Positions 28,438 to 43,400 of a stretch of 64,000 bases of DNA are shown here, piece after piece. The position numbers were made by a program, and so were the translations under genes. The stretch lies in contig NC_059403.1 of NCBI RefSeq assembly GCF_905220565.1, positions 1,922,001 to 1,986,000 on the forward strand, written 5' to 3'. Each line of letters opens with the position of its first letter. The stretch's first letter is position 1. The notes beneath the pieces were generated by a model. It was given only the letters and a program-made list of their open reading frames with translations, had not been told where the DNA came from and did no database searches. The DNA comes from Melitaea cinxia (taxonomy: Eukaryota > Arthropoda > Insecta > Lepidoptera > Nymphalidae).

Positions 28438-31400
28438 ATGCCTACCAGTGCGGTTTATCAGCCTACAACGGTGACTTACGAACAGCAGCCTAATGATCAA
28501 CGCTGGAATTGCCCTATCAGCTACTTCTCACGAAGGGTGACAAGTAGCTTGAACCGGGCACTCTGCATAAGACTTGCTTTGTGTCTCTTTGGCAGCACTT
28601 TATTTATCATAGGTAAGTGAAGAAACTATTTTATTATTGAAACAAGTGCGTTAATGCCGTGACGAAATTTCTTATTAGATATTATCAGATCTAATTGGAC
28701 CTTAAAGAATTAAATTATTTCTGTATTTCAGACATTACTTTTTTCTTAAGATTATTATGTTTATTAAAATGCAATTAGTTTACGATAGGTAAAAACATTA
28801 TTTAAGAGTCAGAAGCAACTATGTCATTCCGTATAAGTAATGCCTCCGTTTTTATTATAAAAAATTCAAAGTATGAAAACTACAGGTTGTATAATTTTTG
28901 ATTTATTTCAGTGTTAGTATTTAGTATAGTGTAGTGCTGTTGATTTTTCTAAATAAAGGTAATCCAGCGAATTTCATACTGCCATATTTTTTTGTGAATA
29001 TACTTATTGTTTTTTTTACTTTCTTTTTATATAAACATTGCCCTTGCAAATAATGAGCACAAAAGAGAACTATCCAATTTGGTGCAGTCATTTGATAATT
29101 AGGTGCGTACATACATTACATTTATATATATGAATAGTCTTAGTAAAACATAACCCAGCTCGTAAACCAGCATATCGTTTGTCTATCCTATAAAGAGCTT
29201 TTTCTTTGTGAGCTAACCTAAGGCAAACGTTTCTTTATTTGTTAGTGTGAAATGTTTCTAGCTCTACTTTTTTTTTTCATTCATACTTACTACTTCAAAT
29301 ATAATGTTGCTACTTCTTCAAAAATAAAAGCCTTAGCTTGAGACTTTTTAAAGCAGCTTAAACCTCGACACCAGCAAAAATATTTTTAGCTGCAATATAT
29401 TTTGTGATTTTAGTGGCTAAAATAATATAACCTACAGATAGATGGTGCAGGGATCCAAGCCCCAACCCCCAGTGCTACAGCCATAAGCCAGTGTGACTGT
29501 TGCACTAACGCATCAATGCAAACAGTGATGACGGCATTATGAATTGATTGAATAACTCTTTTGTGAAGCTTCACTCTCAATGACATTTTCGATTTGCTCG
29601 CTGTAAAGTTGTTGAATCTATTTGCTGAAAGGACTAACATCTTCCCACATTTTTTTTAAATTAAAATTAAATAATCATGTCAAATATTTTCAACTAACCG
29701 CAGCTTAAGCAGCTTATCCCTCTATTGTACTGTCAAAAATGGACCCTGTCTCCGGACTTCAATACACTTTCAGCACTTGTCATTGGCAAAATCATCGGTG
29801 AAAAGCTGATGGAGCCATAGTCTTTAAAGAAGAAGAAGAATATTTTTTAAATCTATCTTTATGGGTTAGGTTCAACATAATATTCTGCCCTAAATTTATC
29901 ACTAAAACTAAAATTGGTAAGTCACAACTGGTCACACTAACAATGTAGTAGACATTGTACTGGATATTTGGGTACCAATACTGTACCTTAGTTATTTTTA
30001 AACATACTGTACTGAATATTTGAACTTGGTAAATTAAAATACATTTATTCAAATAACCATAACGCATACTTAGGGTTTAAACTAGAGATGAAACGGATAT
30101 CCGGTATCCGGCCTTGTTTTCACGATCCGGCCGGATACCGGATAGTAATTCAGTATCCGGCCGGATACCTGATAGTAATTCATCATCATTGGCCTTAGTC
30201 CGTCTATTGCATACGATTTACACAATGTCAGACAGACACTGTGTCGCCTAAGACACTCTTCAGGAAAACGCAGAGTTGCCTAAGCTCTGCGCCACCCTCT
30301 CGACCTCACTGACTAAGCCTACAGGAACGACCAGTCGATACGTGTGGAGCCAGTTCGGCTGCAGGAGTCTTTCGCATTTTATAGCTATACCACGAATGCT
30401 TGACGGAGACCCCATTCCGGGTTTCAAATGAAGTTTTCCTTCTCCAGGACCCTGAAGATTTTGAGCCAGGTTTATCCCTCGGTTGTCTTTTACGACCCCC
30501 ATGGAAAGAAAGGCGAGTGTGTGTGTGTGTACGATACATCAAATAGCTAAGTTCCGCCGGATATCCGGCAGCCGGATATTCGGTTATCCGGCCACATGGT
30601 TGGCCGAATATCCGGTATCCGGCCAAACCGCTATCCGTTTCATCTCTGGTTTAAACTTTTACGTAAAACAAATATTAATACGTAAAGATATGCGTCTCCT
30701 GCTGATCTTAATGTAGAAGATATTAATACAATAAATTTTATTTTACCACAACAATAAATTAATAAATGGAATAAAAATTGTTAGTAATTGAACGTATTAA
30801 GAATGTCCAGTCATAAATTTCTAATAGTACCTATGGTATGAATATCTTTGATTGAGTATTTACCATTGTTTCCTTTTATCCTTTCCGTTTCCTGAACGTA
30901 CTTTATAGTGTACGGAACTTTGAATACCACGAGCATGACATCCTTGAATAATGTTATTTATAATAAGGTACGTTGTAGGTACTTATTTGTGACGACATGT
31001 TTTGAATGTAAGTATAATAAAAGTAACGGTACTCTGTCTGCTTCTCACAAGATTATTTTTAATTTTTGTCTGTATTTATATTAATAATTCCGTTAAAAAA
31101 TTCATTTGCATATGTATTATTTTCCGACAATCTGTTCGTGTACTTGAACATATAAAACATCAACGAATCCTTAGTAATAAAAATAAATATATAATTGCAT
31201 TGTTAGTCGTGAATAAAATCTGATTTTTATACTAAACTATAATATATTTTTTTAAGTTAGAATTTTAAGTATATTACCGGATGTAAATAACACTAAAATA
31301 TATTCTGCGCAATATGTGGTTCGCTTTGTGACGCCCTTGTAATTATTAAAATTTTAGATTAGTTGATGTTTTTAGTTGGTAGTAACTATGCCTTTCTTCA

Positions 31401-34400
31401 AAAAGTACAGGACTAAGTGATTTAAAAAAAATTTGAGAAAGGCTGATGAAACATAATATTTTTATTGAAAGGTATCTTTATTTGAAATTGAATTTACCTA
31501 TATGCGCGTATTGGAGGAGGCTTTCACCGCCATGCGCCAGAGCGGTCCTTACAATAATTGTGTTTGCTTGCAAACGAAAAAAAAACCGACTTCAATTACA
31601 TCGACAAGTAATACAACGTAGATTGACGAAAAAATAGTCAAGTAACTACGCGTTATCAAAGATTACTCAAAAAGTAGTTATCAGATCTCGATAAAATTTA
31701 TATGATACCACATGATAAACATCAGCTTTCGATTAAATTAAAAATTATCAAAATCGGTACACCCAGTAAAAAGTTATTGCGGATTTTCGAGAGTTTCCCT
31801 CGATTTCTCTGGGATCCCATCATCAGATCCTGGTTTCCTTACCATGGTACCAAACTAGGGATATCCCCTATCCAACAAAAAAAGAAATATCAAAATCGGT
31901 ACATCCAGTAGAAAGTTATGCGGTATAATACAACGTGGGTCGACGAAAAAAGCGTCTAGTAAAAACGCATTATTAGATATAACTCGAAAAGTAGTTGTTA
32001 GATCTCAAATAAATTTAAATTGGACCAATTGGCACACACCACCTTTCGATTAAAACAAAATTTGTCGAAATCGGTCTACCCGGTCAAAAGTTCTGATGTA
32101 ACATACATAAAAAAAAAAAAATACAGTCGAATTGAGAACCTCCTCCTTTTTTGGAAGTCGGTTAACAAAACGCGTTAACGCAGTTTAATACATATACTAA
32201 CAAACTAGAATAAGTATAATACTAACACTACAAATAATGTTTAGAATTGATGTAAACTATGTGTAAGGAATAAATAAAGCTTTATTATTATTATTATTTA
32301 TATGCGCATAAAAGTTACTCTTTTAAAACATCAGTTCTGTCATCTTTTGTTTTATCTGTTAGTGAAAATGCCAACAATACCGCGTTAGAAGTTTTGGAGA
32401 AAAGACAAAACAAAGAAATAAACGGAAAAAATATTTGATAAAGTTTCTGGTAATAGTAATGTATGTGTTTATTCTCAAACAAACAAAAAAAAACGACTTC
32501 AATTAACATGAACAAGTATAGTAAATGTGAATCGATAAAAAAGTACAGATGATTAATGATTTTTTTTTATCAATTTGAATCGATACAAAATACAGTCGAA
32601 TTGCAAACCTCTTTTACCTTTTTTTTAAAATCGCATAAAACTATAAATATGTTTCTTTCATGTTTAAACATTAACGTGAATGTGATTTGTTTGTATATAT
32701 ACCTAGTTCTAGTTTGCATATTATATTTTTTGTAAGACTCATTAAGCTGGGATAATAATGAGCAAAGCTAAATGAGAAGTGATTGTGAAAATAGGGCAGC
32801 GGAAGTAGTAGGTTGAAGGAGTGGGCAGCGAAACATTAGTGCCGAAAGACGGCTTTCACTTGCAATGTGACCGTTCAAACAATAATCATTATATGATAAT
32901 ACAATCTCTATCAACCATTTGCCTTTGTATTCTTCTAAAGAAAAGCACAATAACAGTTTGGTTCATCTAAATTGAACCAAAATGTCTCTGACTTCTCTCA
33001 CATGAAAAAAAAAATCGAATGTAAATGTCTATTTGTACTTTACATTGTAACTTCATAATTATGTAAAAGTTACGAGAGTATTACTGCACTATTTCATTTA
33101 AATTTTGAAAGTTACATTGAAATGTTTTATACCGTAAATTGTTACTGTTCCCACTTAACAACTGTCGGCTAATTTGCGAGGTTTATAAAACATTTCTACA
33201 AGATTATTAGAGAACCTGTTTCGCTACGTCTTGAAATATCTGTAAATTATTGCTTTTTTATATTTTTAAAAAATGTATGTAATATAACGCCGTGGTAACA
33301 TTTGTTATTACGACCTTGATAAGTCTACATGTATTTCCATATAGCCATTATAATTGTAAATATAATCATTATAATAATTATGTTATAATTTTAATTAAAT
33401 TATTGCATAATTTAAAATTATTTCATTATTTTATTTATTATCTCTTTCTTTTCCTCAAAAGCAGTGCTTTTTGATAGAGTTTTACTGTCATTTGAGGATT
33501 TTATCGAAGATTTTTAATAACTATTCAAGTTTTGATGTAATAGAGAAATTTTAGGGGTTACATTTTAGGGGTTTTTTTTTTCGACAGACGATTGGTAGCT
33601 GTTTTTTTTTTAAATATAAAACTAGAATTAGCCGGAAATATTTTCAAGTGTAAACACTCTAATTGAGTACTACTTCTACAAAAAGTCTCATCTTAAAAGC
33701 CTCGTACCCTCTACTTGTCAGACAACTTTGAATAGATCGACTAGCAATTTAAAAAGAATATTTTTTGTATATGTTATAATTTAAGAATACGTAGGTAACG
33801 AAAAATCGTTTTTTTTTTTTTTTTTTCGAAATTACTGACTAGCTGTTAACCCCTTAAATGTTTGACTCATTTCCACTTGTCTCTTTTAATGGCTTTCGTA
33901 AGCTGAACGTAAGGTATATTATGTAAATACACTGTGTATTTATAGATCTTCAAAAAGTCTGGAGAAAAGTCTGCGATTACGTAAATGTCTCTTTCTCCTA
34001 AGGATGACTCATATCAACTTTTTTATCTAAAAAGTATTTAATAAAAAATACGAAGATATTTACTCCTACACATTGAAGCAACAAACATTCAAAATGATAA
34101 CATTTTCTAGTGTTAAAAAAATATTTTCTAGCATTATAATTTACATTAAACCTTTACAAGATTATTTAATTACTTAATTTTTTTATTTATTCTAAGTTCA
34201 AGAGAAATGTGTATGTGTGTAAATGTGATATTTCAACGATAACAAGAATATGTCGTGACTACTTCAATAATAAATTATGACCTAACCTAACGACAAAGAA
34301 TAAAATAATTGGAAAAATTACTAATAAGTAATTATTAAAAAATTAACTCATAATGATTGGAATTTTTGAAATGTTCATTGCACAATAGTGATAAAGAAGT

Positions 34401-37400
34401 CGTAATAATGGATACTTAGTTAAACGACCGTCAGCGTCGGACCAGGCTTTTCTAAAAAAAAAGATAGTTAACAACTATTTCCAAAAAATATTTTAGTAAG
34501 TAATCAAACTAAAATTACGAATTCAAAGTGGCAATTTTGTATTGATGTTTAGTATTTTTTTACGAAAAAATTACTAAATGATGACAGCTGAAGGTACACA
34601 GATTAAAAATTATATCTTGAAATTCCCAAAGTATCAGAATTCAGGCGGGTAAAACCGCGTGACTTCTTGTACAGAATATGATAAAATACTAACAGATAAA
34701 TGTACATTTTTTGATTACTATTAAATAAGTGTAATTGGTATAATAAATCTGTTGTTATGAGTGTAATATAAAATTCAGATCGTTTACCGCATGGGGCGAG
34801 GAAGTAAGAGGTACTTACATTACGGAAACGTGTTGGAACCGCACTATGACGAGTTTGTCGACCTTCGTGCGCCTGTATGGGTAAAAAAAAAATCTGAAGG
34901 CTAACAGAAGTAACTACAGAACGACTAAGTAACAGAATTTTCTGACTCACATAAAGAGATTTTGTTTTGCTTTCGTAGATATTAGAACGTACAACATTTT
35001 GATAATATGGGGATATTTATTTTTCAATAAATGGTTGCTTTAACTATTATAACTGTTAGGGGGATTTATCGGTTGTGGATAACATTTTTTTACAGACGAC
35101 GGGATCCAATAAATAAAATTTTTAGTCATAATGATTATTCTTTTTTATAATCGAATTTCTATTTATGACATATGTATTTCTATTCGCAAATATAAATCTA
35201 AAAGTTCTATTATATTAATTGGAACAGGTCCATTTATCCACTTAATTCATAATTCTACTCTTTCTTCTCTTCTTCTTTTGGTGATAATGTAATATGATAA
35301 AATTAATCCACCCGACTTTATTATTATATTTTACAATGAGTTGTGCTCATTAAAAGTAATAGTCGTGTATTGCCGTGTCTAGACAGTAAATATGTCTCGT
35401 ACAGAGCGTCGAGCTCGTGATCCAATCACGCAGCCACCGGATGAGTCACCGGCCGCAAGCGCCGCACCGGACATTCGATACTTTACTGGTCTATAGCTAA
35501 TTGTATACGATACGCACGGCCTTATCTTTGCTACCATACAACTTACTGCGAACTTACTATAACTGGCTACTTTCTTTAAAGAAAGACTCCCATAACGGTT
35601 CTCTCGCACCTATATAAGGGCTGAGGTGTGTGTCGATTCAGGTCAGACAATTGTTAGTATTTCTTTGTTAAATATGTTATCCTAAGTATAAAGTTATTAG
35701 ATAGATTCAAGGACAAGCGAAGTACTTTGTTTAAAATACGTTATTTCACATACTTCATAAATTGTGTGGTATTTTGTTGTCATCCATTGTTACTGTCTAT
35801 TAAGTAATGTGTATTTATATTAGCCTATAATCTTCCTTGATAAAAGTGCGTATTAATTAAATGTTGCAATTAGGTCAGAGATTCATAATAATTGTGTTTG
35901 CTCGCAAACGAAAAAAAAACCGACTTCAATTACATCGACGAGTAATACAACGTAGATCGACGAAAAAATAGTCAAGTAACTACGCGTTATCAAAGATTAC
36001 TCAAAAAGTAGTTTTCAGATCTCAATAAAATTTATATGTGACCACATGACAAACATCAACTTTCGATTAAATTAAAAATTATTAAAATCGGTACACCCAG
36101 TAAAAAGTTAATCCGGATTTTCAAGAGTTTCCCTCGATTTCTCTGGGATCCCATCATCAAATCCTGGTTTCCTTCCTTCCTTGGTCGACGAAAAAAGCGT
36201 CAAGTAAAAACGCATTATTAGATATAACTCGAAAAGTAGTTGTTAGATCTCAAATAAATTTAAATGGAACCAATTGGCACACACCACCTTTCGATTAAAA
36301 AAAAATTATCGAAATCGGTCCACACGGTCAAAAGTTCTGATGTAACATACATAAAAAAAAATACAGTCGAATTGAGAACCTCCTCCTTTTTTGGAAGTCG
36401 GTTAAAAATAATGTAATTTGATGGTGAAAAAAAATATATATTATAAACTTTTATGCGTGGGATACAGTCAACTGTTGTATAGCGTAACGGCAAGCGGTGT
36501 AACAGGCCCATAGTCTGCCCAGTGTCTATGACTACGCAACATTTCAAGTTTTCCTACCAAGTCTAAAGTTCATACTGGTCGAGCGTTCCTGAATAACCGC
36601 GAACGTTAACTTTATTCGCTCTCCGAGATCACCTTGGGTTTCCTGTCCTTTTAGGGACAAGTACAAGGACAAATAATTACATAAAAAACCAATATTTTAA
36701 AGAATAAAAATATTCGGTTCGAGCGGAAACTCGCGACCAATGTTAGTAGTAGACCAGTATTATTAAACGTCTCACATGCTTACACTCAACGGCCTCTACT
36801 AGGATTTACTTCTGTATCGAAGGTCGGAAACACACGCAATACACAAGCACAAATGCCCAGACTACGGCAAATATTAGTATAGCCTATATAAATGTTTGCC
36901 ATGATCCCCACGACCGCCAGATTACCAGCCAGCACTCAGACAAGCCAATGCTGTGACCGGTGTGTCGACCCGTCGTCATATTGTAGTCAGTCTCAAAAAA
37001 AAAAAATATCATAACTTAAGGGCCCTTTTTACCAGTCGTGGATAACGCTATTTGGCGGATGAAATCCGACCGTATCCGAAGGTAAAAAGTTTTTGATTAA
37101 TTATTATTTTTTACCGAATCGAATTCTCCTACATTTATGAGATATTTCTATTCCATATACGTATTAATCTTAAAAGTTGCAGTTTATAAATTGAGGAGAA
37201 CATCGTACCTTCTGGCCTATTATACCCGCTGTCAAAGTCTATTTGTATCGGCGTCTGTCAAATAGCGTTGTCCACAACTGTCGAAACAGACCCTAAGTAG
37301 TGATGTGATATGTATAAATATTTTTTTACAATGACGCTTTTAATTTAATACTTTGCGTCAACCTTATTTTTATTTAAGCTACTGATTGATGATATAATAA

Positions 37401-40400
37401 AGAAGAGAACAAGTTTTTATTAGAATAATTAAATCTAAAAACTACTTAAGATTGATTACTGATTCAATCAACCTTGGCGAATGTTAAAAAGGAGGTTTTA
37501 TATGAATTAATAGTTCTACATTTATGCAAGTAATACAGTCACAGTTTTATTAATACCTTTGCAACTAAATTAGAATGAAAAAAAAAAAACCAAAAACATT
37601 CTGAACAATGTCCGATTACATGGTTCGATCTAGTAGTCCATGTAAACTGTCTCCGGTAACAACTAGTGATGTCAAAAATTATAGGCTATTGTATTGTTTT
37701 TAAAGTAAACAAGATATAATAATATCCATATTTACTTTTAAACGAATCCTTGAAAATATACTCGTAAAGACAAAAGAAGCGGTTTACTCGAACAAGTGCA
37801 CAGTGTCGTGAAATCGATATTCATTATGAATGCACGAGGGTTATTTTATGTATTAACTGGGTCACTGAATGAATTGAATGAATTTATACTGAATGATGAT
37901 GTTTGTTTTAACATTAATTACTGTCACAATTCTATCGATTCGAGAAAAATCCAATTTTTTAAAACTTTTTTTAGTTTTAATGCGTCTTTGTAATTTTAAT
38001 TTTTAATCATTGATGTTGCCCTGAACGCTTAACCAGCTGTATATAGGTGCTAACAAACATACAACAATTTAACGAAAATGTAAAATTACTATAAATTAAA
38101 ATGTTTACTTTATTATTTATTAGTTTACTTTGTCTGATTCTACTTTTGTAAAGCTAGTAAGTATTTTATAGAGCCGTTTTTCTTTTGTTTAAAATACAAT
38201 ATAAATCACGCGGAGGGCAATTGCTTTGCCTTCCACGACCGCGTCTTGGCAAACGCAGTGTGGGACGTCCTCCGGCCCGTTGGACCGACGATCTACGTAA
38301 GATTGCCGGTGTGGGCTGGATGAGGATTGCGGAAGACCGGGATGTCTGGCGCGAACTTGGGGAGGCCTATGTCCAGCTGTGGACTGCGATAGGCTGAAGT
38401 GATGATGATCCGTGACCATGCCAAAAAAATCTCTCACTGGGAATTCAGAATTAGTAGCGACAGATCTAGTCAATATTTATTATATAACAATTTGATGTCT
38501 GTCTACACAAAGCTGAAAAACTTAAAAATAAATGAATTACATTTCTTACAGGAAACCATAATGAGTAGGTAAAAGAATCCTAAACGGAAATAAAATTTAC
38601 AATAGAAAAAAAATCTGAGCTTCCTCGGATAGAACGAAATTTCACCCGATTGTCCCAAGTTTTAGAGCGTTTGTCTGGCTTCAGTAATTTAGCTGATGGA
38701 ATATTCCTGCAATTTAGGGCGAATCGCTTAACATTTAAATTGTTCAAAACAAATTACCCTTATTGGACTTCGATTTAAATCTCATCTAGAATTTTCATTC
38801 TCTTTCTAGATGAGTAATTAAATAATTCAAATTTCAAGTAATAAATTTATAAAACATTTTGTTATCTCTAAATGTTATTTTTAAAATATTTCTAATACCT
38901 TGTGATTGATTCTTCTCAGTCAGTAGACGTAGATGATCCTTTGAATAACGTTATACTTAAAAAAAAGGCAAATTAAAACTCGTTTGATATGAAATACATT
39001 ACATATCATTACATAGTATAAAACAAAGTCGATTCCCGCTGTCTGTATGCTTAGATCTTTAAAACTACGCACCGGATTTTGATGCGGTTTTCTTTAGTAA
39101 ATAGAGTGATTCCAGAGGAGGGTTAATTTGTATAATACACGCATAATATAGTAGAGCAACACTGATAGTTTTTGCAACCGTGCGAAGCCGGGGCAGGTCG
39201 CTAGTTTTTTATAAATTGAAAATAAATTTTCAAACGGTACATTTATCACCTATTCCTAAGGATGACTCACTCTTCATACTATAATTAATTTTAAACGCTT
39301 ATCAATCTACACGCTGGATACATACAAGCGTTGTACTGAATCGATAAAATATTTGTAAAGTGTGTAGTGGAAAGTGTTTATTAATTATTAATAATTATAG
39401 AACTTACCGATATAATATACACATTAATTGCAATAGCTTTACTTTAGTTCTAAAATGAAATAAAATGAAAATATATTTGTAACGCACACACTGCTTACAT
39501 ACTAACTAACAAAAGGCTAGGACATAGCAGGAGAGATAGGGTATATCCATAGTAGGATATATCCTGATCAAAATCTGGAGCAGCCCGACTGGAGATGTAC
39601 CTCGACCTCATAGAAGATCACAATTAAATAATACTGCTTTCAAGCAGTTTCTGTGGTGAGTAAGGTGACCAGAGCTCCGGCGCTTCCGGAGTTAGAGGCG
39701 TCTATAAGCTACGGTAATCGCTTACTATCAATTGAGCCGTATGCTTGTTTGCCGACCTAGTTGTATAAAAAAGAATAAAAAAAAAACAACAACAAAATAC
39801 AGCATTTAGTTATAAATAATGTAATAGTAATAGTCCGATAGTATGTTTTGTGTTTAAGTGCCGCGGGTTTCACTCGCGGTCATTAATCGTAATAAAATAT
39901 AGCCTATATTTTAAGTTGGACAAAGTTACATATTTGTGCAAAATTACATTAAAACGGGTCCACTTTCGGAGTTATTAGCCCGGACAAACATCGTAACACG
40001 AGACTTTTGTTTAAGTAGGTAGATTTTTTGTGTTTTTTTTTAATACCTATTTCCACCACGTTTTGAATCAATGATACGAACTAATATTTAATTAATAACT
40101 AGACTTTAACCCCGAGGATGAGGATTGCGTAAAACTGGGATCTTTGTGGTGTGTCTTTCTGTGGCATGGTAGCTCCTAAACGAATGGAACGATTGTGATA
40201 GTCTTCTGCTAGTTTATTACGATTTTTAAAGCGATTCCAGATCGTCAGCTCTTTTAAAGATTGATTTTGTTGATCTGGACGAGTTGTATCGTTTGCTCGC
40301 TTCGTATCTTCAAAGTCATAAAAAATATTTAATGGCTAATACAGACAAGTATCAGATAGCCTTGGGTTTGTTTCGTACTCATTACATTACATGTCACGTT

Positions 40401-43400
40401 TTACCTTACGTATCAATAAACAGTACTAAGATTATGTATGTTATTTTTTCGTCAGCCTCGCTAGATATTATACAAAATGACTAGACAGTGTGATTAATTC
40501 TCTATATTTACTTTGTCTATATTTAATTATAATTATCATTACATTCTCATTATTTAATACTGAACACTTCACACTACGGTTCCCACAAAGATTCGAATCT
40601 TGTTTCCAAAAACTTAAAAGACCTATACAAACATTTGTTATGAGCGGGTTTATAACCAGCGACCGCCATCGCATACGTTACTTGTTGTGACCACTGCGCT
40701 AATGCATCATCAAATGTTGACAAATTTTATATTACATAATATGTAAAGTGATTGCTTTTGTTGTATTGTACTTTTATATGTGCCCAATTGAGTCAGATTA
40801 TAACAGTCCAAAATATTTAAAATATTTGATTTTCGTTGTTGTCTTTCGAGAATAGGGTTGAAAAAATAAATAACTTAGGACCTGTTACACCGGTTGTAGA
40901 TAACTATTAGACAGATGAACCGTCATATACATGAGGTAAAGTTTTTGATATATTATTTTTTTTCACCAATAATTTCTGAGATATTTCTATTCGCAAATAT
41001 GAATATAAAAGTTGTAGTTTATTAATTTAGGAGAAAATGGTCCTAATGGCGTATTCTACCTCCTGCTGTTAAAGTATATTCGTAGCTTACTCGCAGGATA
41101 AACTTTAACCACAATGGTGAAACAGGCCCTTAGTGTAATAAGTCTACTTCATAAAATAACAACAGTAAATGTCTTGGTTAAAATTTGAAGCAGCCCGACT
41201 GGAGCGTACCTCAACCTTACAGAAGATCACATGTAAATAATCTCAAGCAGTGTTGTGTTCCTGTAATGAGTAAGGTAGCCAGAGCTTCTGGAAAAGATCT
41301 GAGCTAGGGTTGACAACTGATATTGCACACGTCCATAAGCTACGGTATCTCCCATATAGCAACTTCAAACACATTCAACGCCGGGCGGTTCTCATTGTCG
41401 ACGACCGACAAAAAATTATGGATGGTGTAGAACCTTTAAGTATAAGAAGAGATGTTGTCTCTGTATGTTTTTTACCGACTGTTAGGGAGTGTTTTCAAGA
41501 ACTCTTCAATATGGGACGAATGCCACGTTTTCACAATGGCATCCTTAGTGACTGAATCTTCTCAGTCCTTCATTCTGCAAAAAAAAAATACACACAACTG
41601 TGGAATGACCTTTCTCCCGAGGTTTCCCATAAGACATATTTTCTTTAAAGGCCGGTGGCTCACTCGAGCCTTCTCTAAATTTTCAGATATCCATCTTTAT
41701 GACAAAAATGGGTTATACAACCTATTTTCGGCTCAAATCTGCTATCTTTAGTTAAAACATGACCTATACAAAATTTCTTACCATTTAAGTGGACTTTATT
41801 TGAATGTGAACAATTATTCGCAATTTGTACCATAACAATATTTTTCTAGAGCTATCTTAATATTAAAAAACATCTTTGACCTGGTTTAAAACTAGTTCTA
41901 ATCATTAACATATAATTCAATTCATCACATGAATCACTCGAACGCAAAAGGTATTCTGACAGCTTTATTATTAGGTAGGTCTCCATAAGACGAAATATAA
42001 AAAAAAAGGATCACAAAAATGAAGGTTAACATTTGATATTAAACAAAAATACAGCAAAATTTACATTATATTAAATTCAAAAAACGTCAACTTGTTTACA
42101 ATAAAATCTGCATTTACAGAATGACGCAATCCCAAATCCCACATATACATTATATTTATTTATTATTTACACTTTATCACACCGATACAAGGTTTTAACA
42201 GTATTACAAATGATATGTAAAAATGGAATTTGCATCAGTTGCAACAGGCGGCCTTATCGCTAATACAGCGATCTCTTCCAGGTAACCTTTGGGCAGAGGA
42301 CTAAATAAGGAGTGTGGGATGGGGCGCAAAAATGCGCATTCTATAATTTAGTTATTTATTTTCTAAAATTGAGACTAATATAAAGAAGTAGTTATAACTT
42401 AATCTTTATTATATCTAGAATATATTCTTAGTTCATTAAAATAGTTCACAGTTTAATTACTAGAGCATAAAAGAAAAAATGAGCAGAAAAGCTTTTTTAC
42501 TTGACGGCTAGTTCAGTCGCCTACGCTTGCAAATAAAATTCAATAGGCAATTTTTCTCATACCTATCTCTATGACTTATCAAAGATACTATTTTAGGTCT
42601 GATCCTGCACTAGTCATACCTGTTTCGAGTACCTTGCTTGGATTAGAGATTATTATAAAATAGAACTAACTGCATTTAAGTTTTTAGGTTTAATTCTATA
42701 AATGGCGATAATTACAAACTTGATCTCGGCGTCTCTACGTATTTAGTACAATCGCATATTACATTATTCGTGAACGGGTTAATGTAACTTGTGAATCAAG
42801 TTTACATAAAACTAACAAGATTTGATGGATGCCATTACATTCGACGTTATTTTTTTTTTTTGATGTTGATACATTTTATATTTTACAAATATTATTATGG
42901 ATTTTGAATCATCATTCGCTTATAGCTTTTTATTATCAGGCAACATCCTGTCAAGTTTATAATAAAGTAACGTATTAAAGATATTCATATGTCTGAGGTT
43001 TAATTTTCGTTTTCTCTTTCAGGTCTTGCTCTTCTAATAGCAGGCGGCGTGCAGTACTCCAACACGCCAGCGACTCCCACGCCGCAAGACGCGGATAACG
43101 GGTTCGGGGCGCTCATCGCCGGCGGGGTCATACTGTGTCTCGGACTGCTTTTTGCAGGTATATTCACGACTTTTGACTAATTTCATGAAAGAGTACAGAA
43201 TGATTCATGATTTGCGCCAATGCGACCTACTTGGCTTATGAAAAGTTAATTTTGACCCATATTTGTCGAATGAGTAACTCGTTGAAGTCTTGATCCAAAT
43301 AAATTCCTTCCGTTAATTTTATTTTTTGGCTTATATATATATATTGTTCAATGTGTATTTTCAAGATATATAAAGGTACTGCAAAATAACTTAAATTAAT

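Larger units (their letters stand above)
28613..43022 (+). other. Intron 1 of the two-TM gene
   Basis: A 14.4-kb intron. Besides the elements listed separately (30083, 31556, 35889, 37020, 38195, 39006, 39570, 40575, 40878, 41310) it is AT-rich sequence with no convincing exon. Open frames such as 31002-31223, 34603-34950 and 35379-35609 show no recognisable domain or codon pattern. Confidence 0.6.

Noticed and set aside
30483..30716. ORFs across the ATCCGG-rich hAT ends
   Set aside because: Produced by repeated ATCCGG motifs; no domain.
31002..31223. 73-aa frame (ending RILSNKNKYIIALLVVNKI) as an exon
   Set aside because: Hydrophobic and AT-driven; no splice context or recognisable domain was found.
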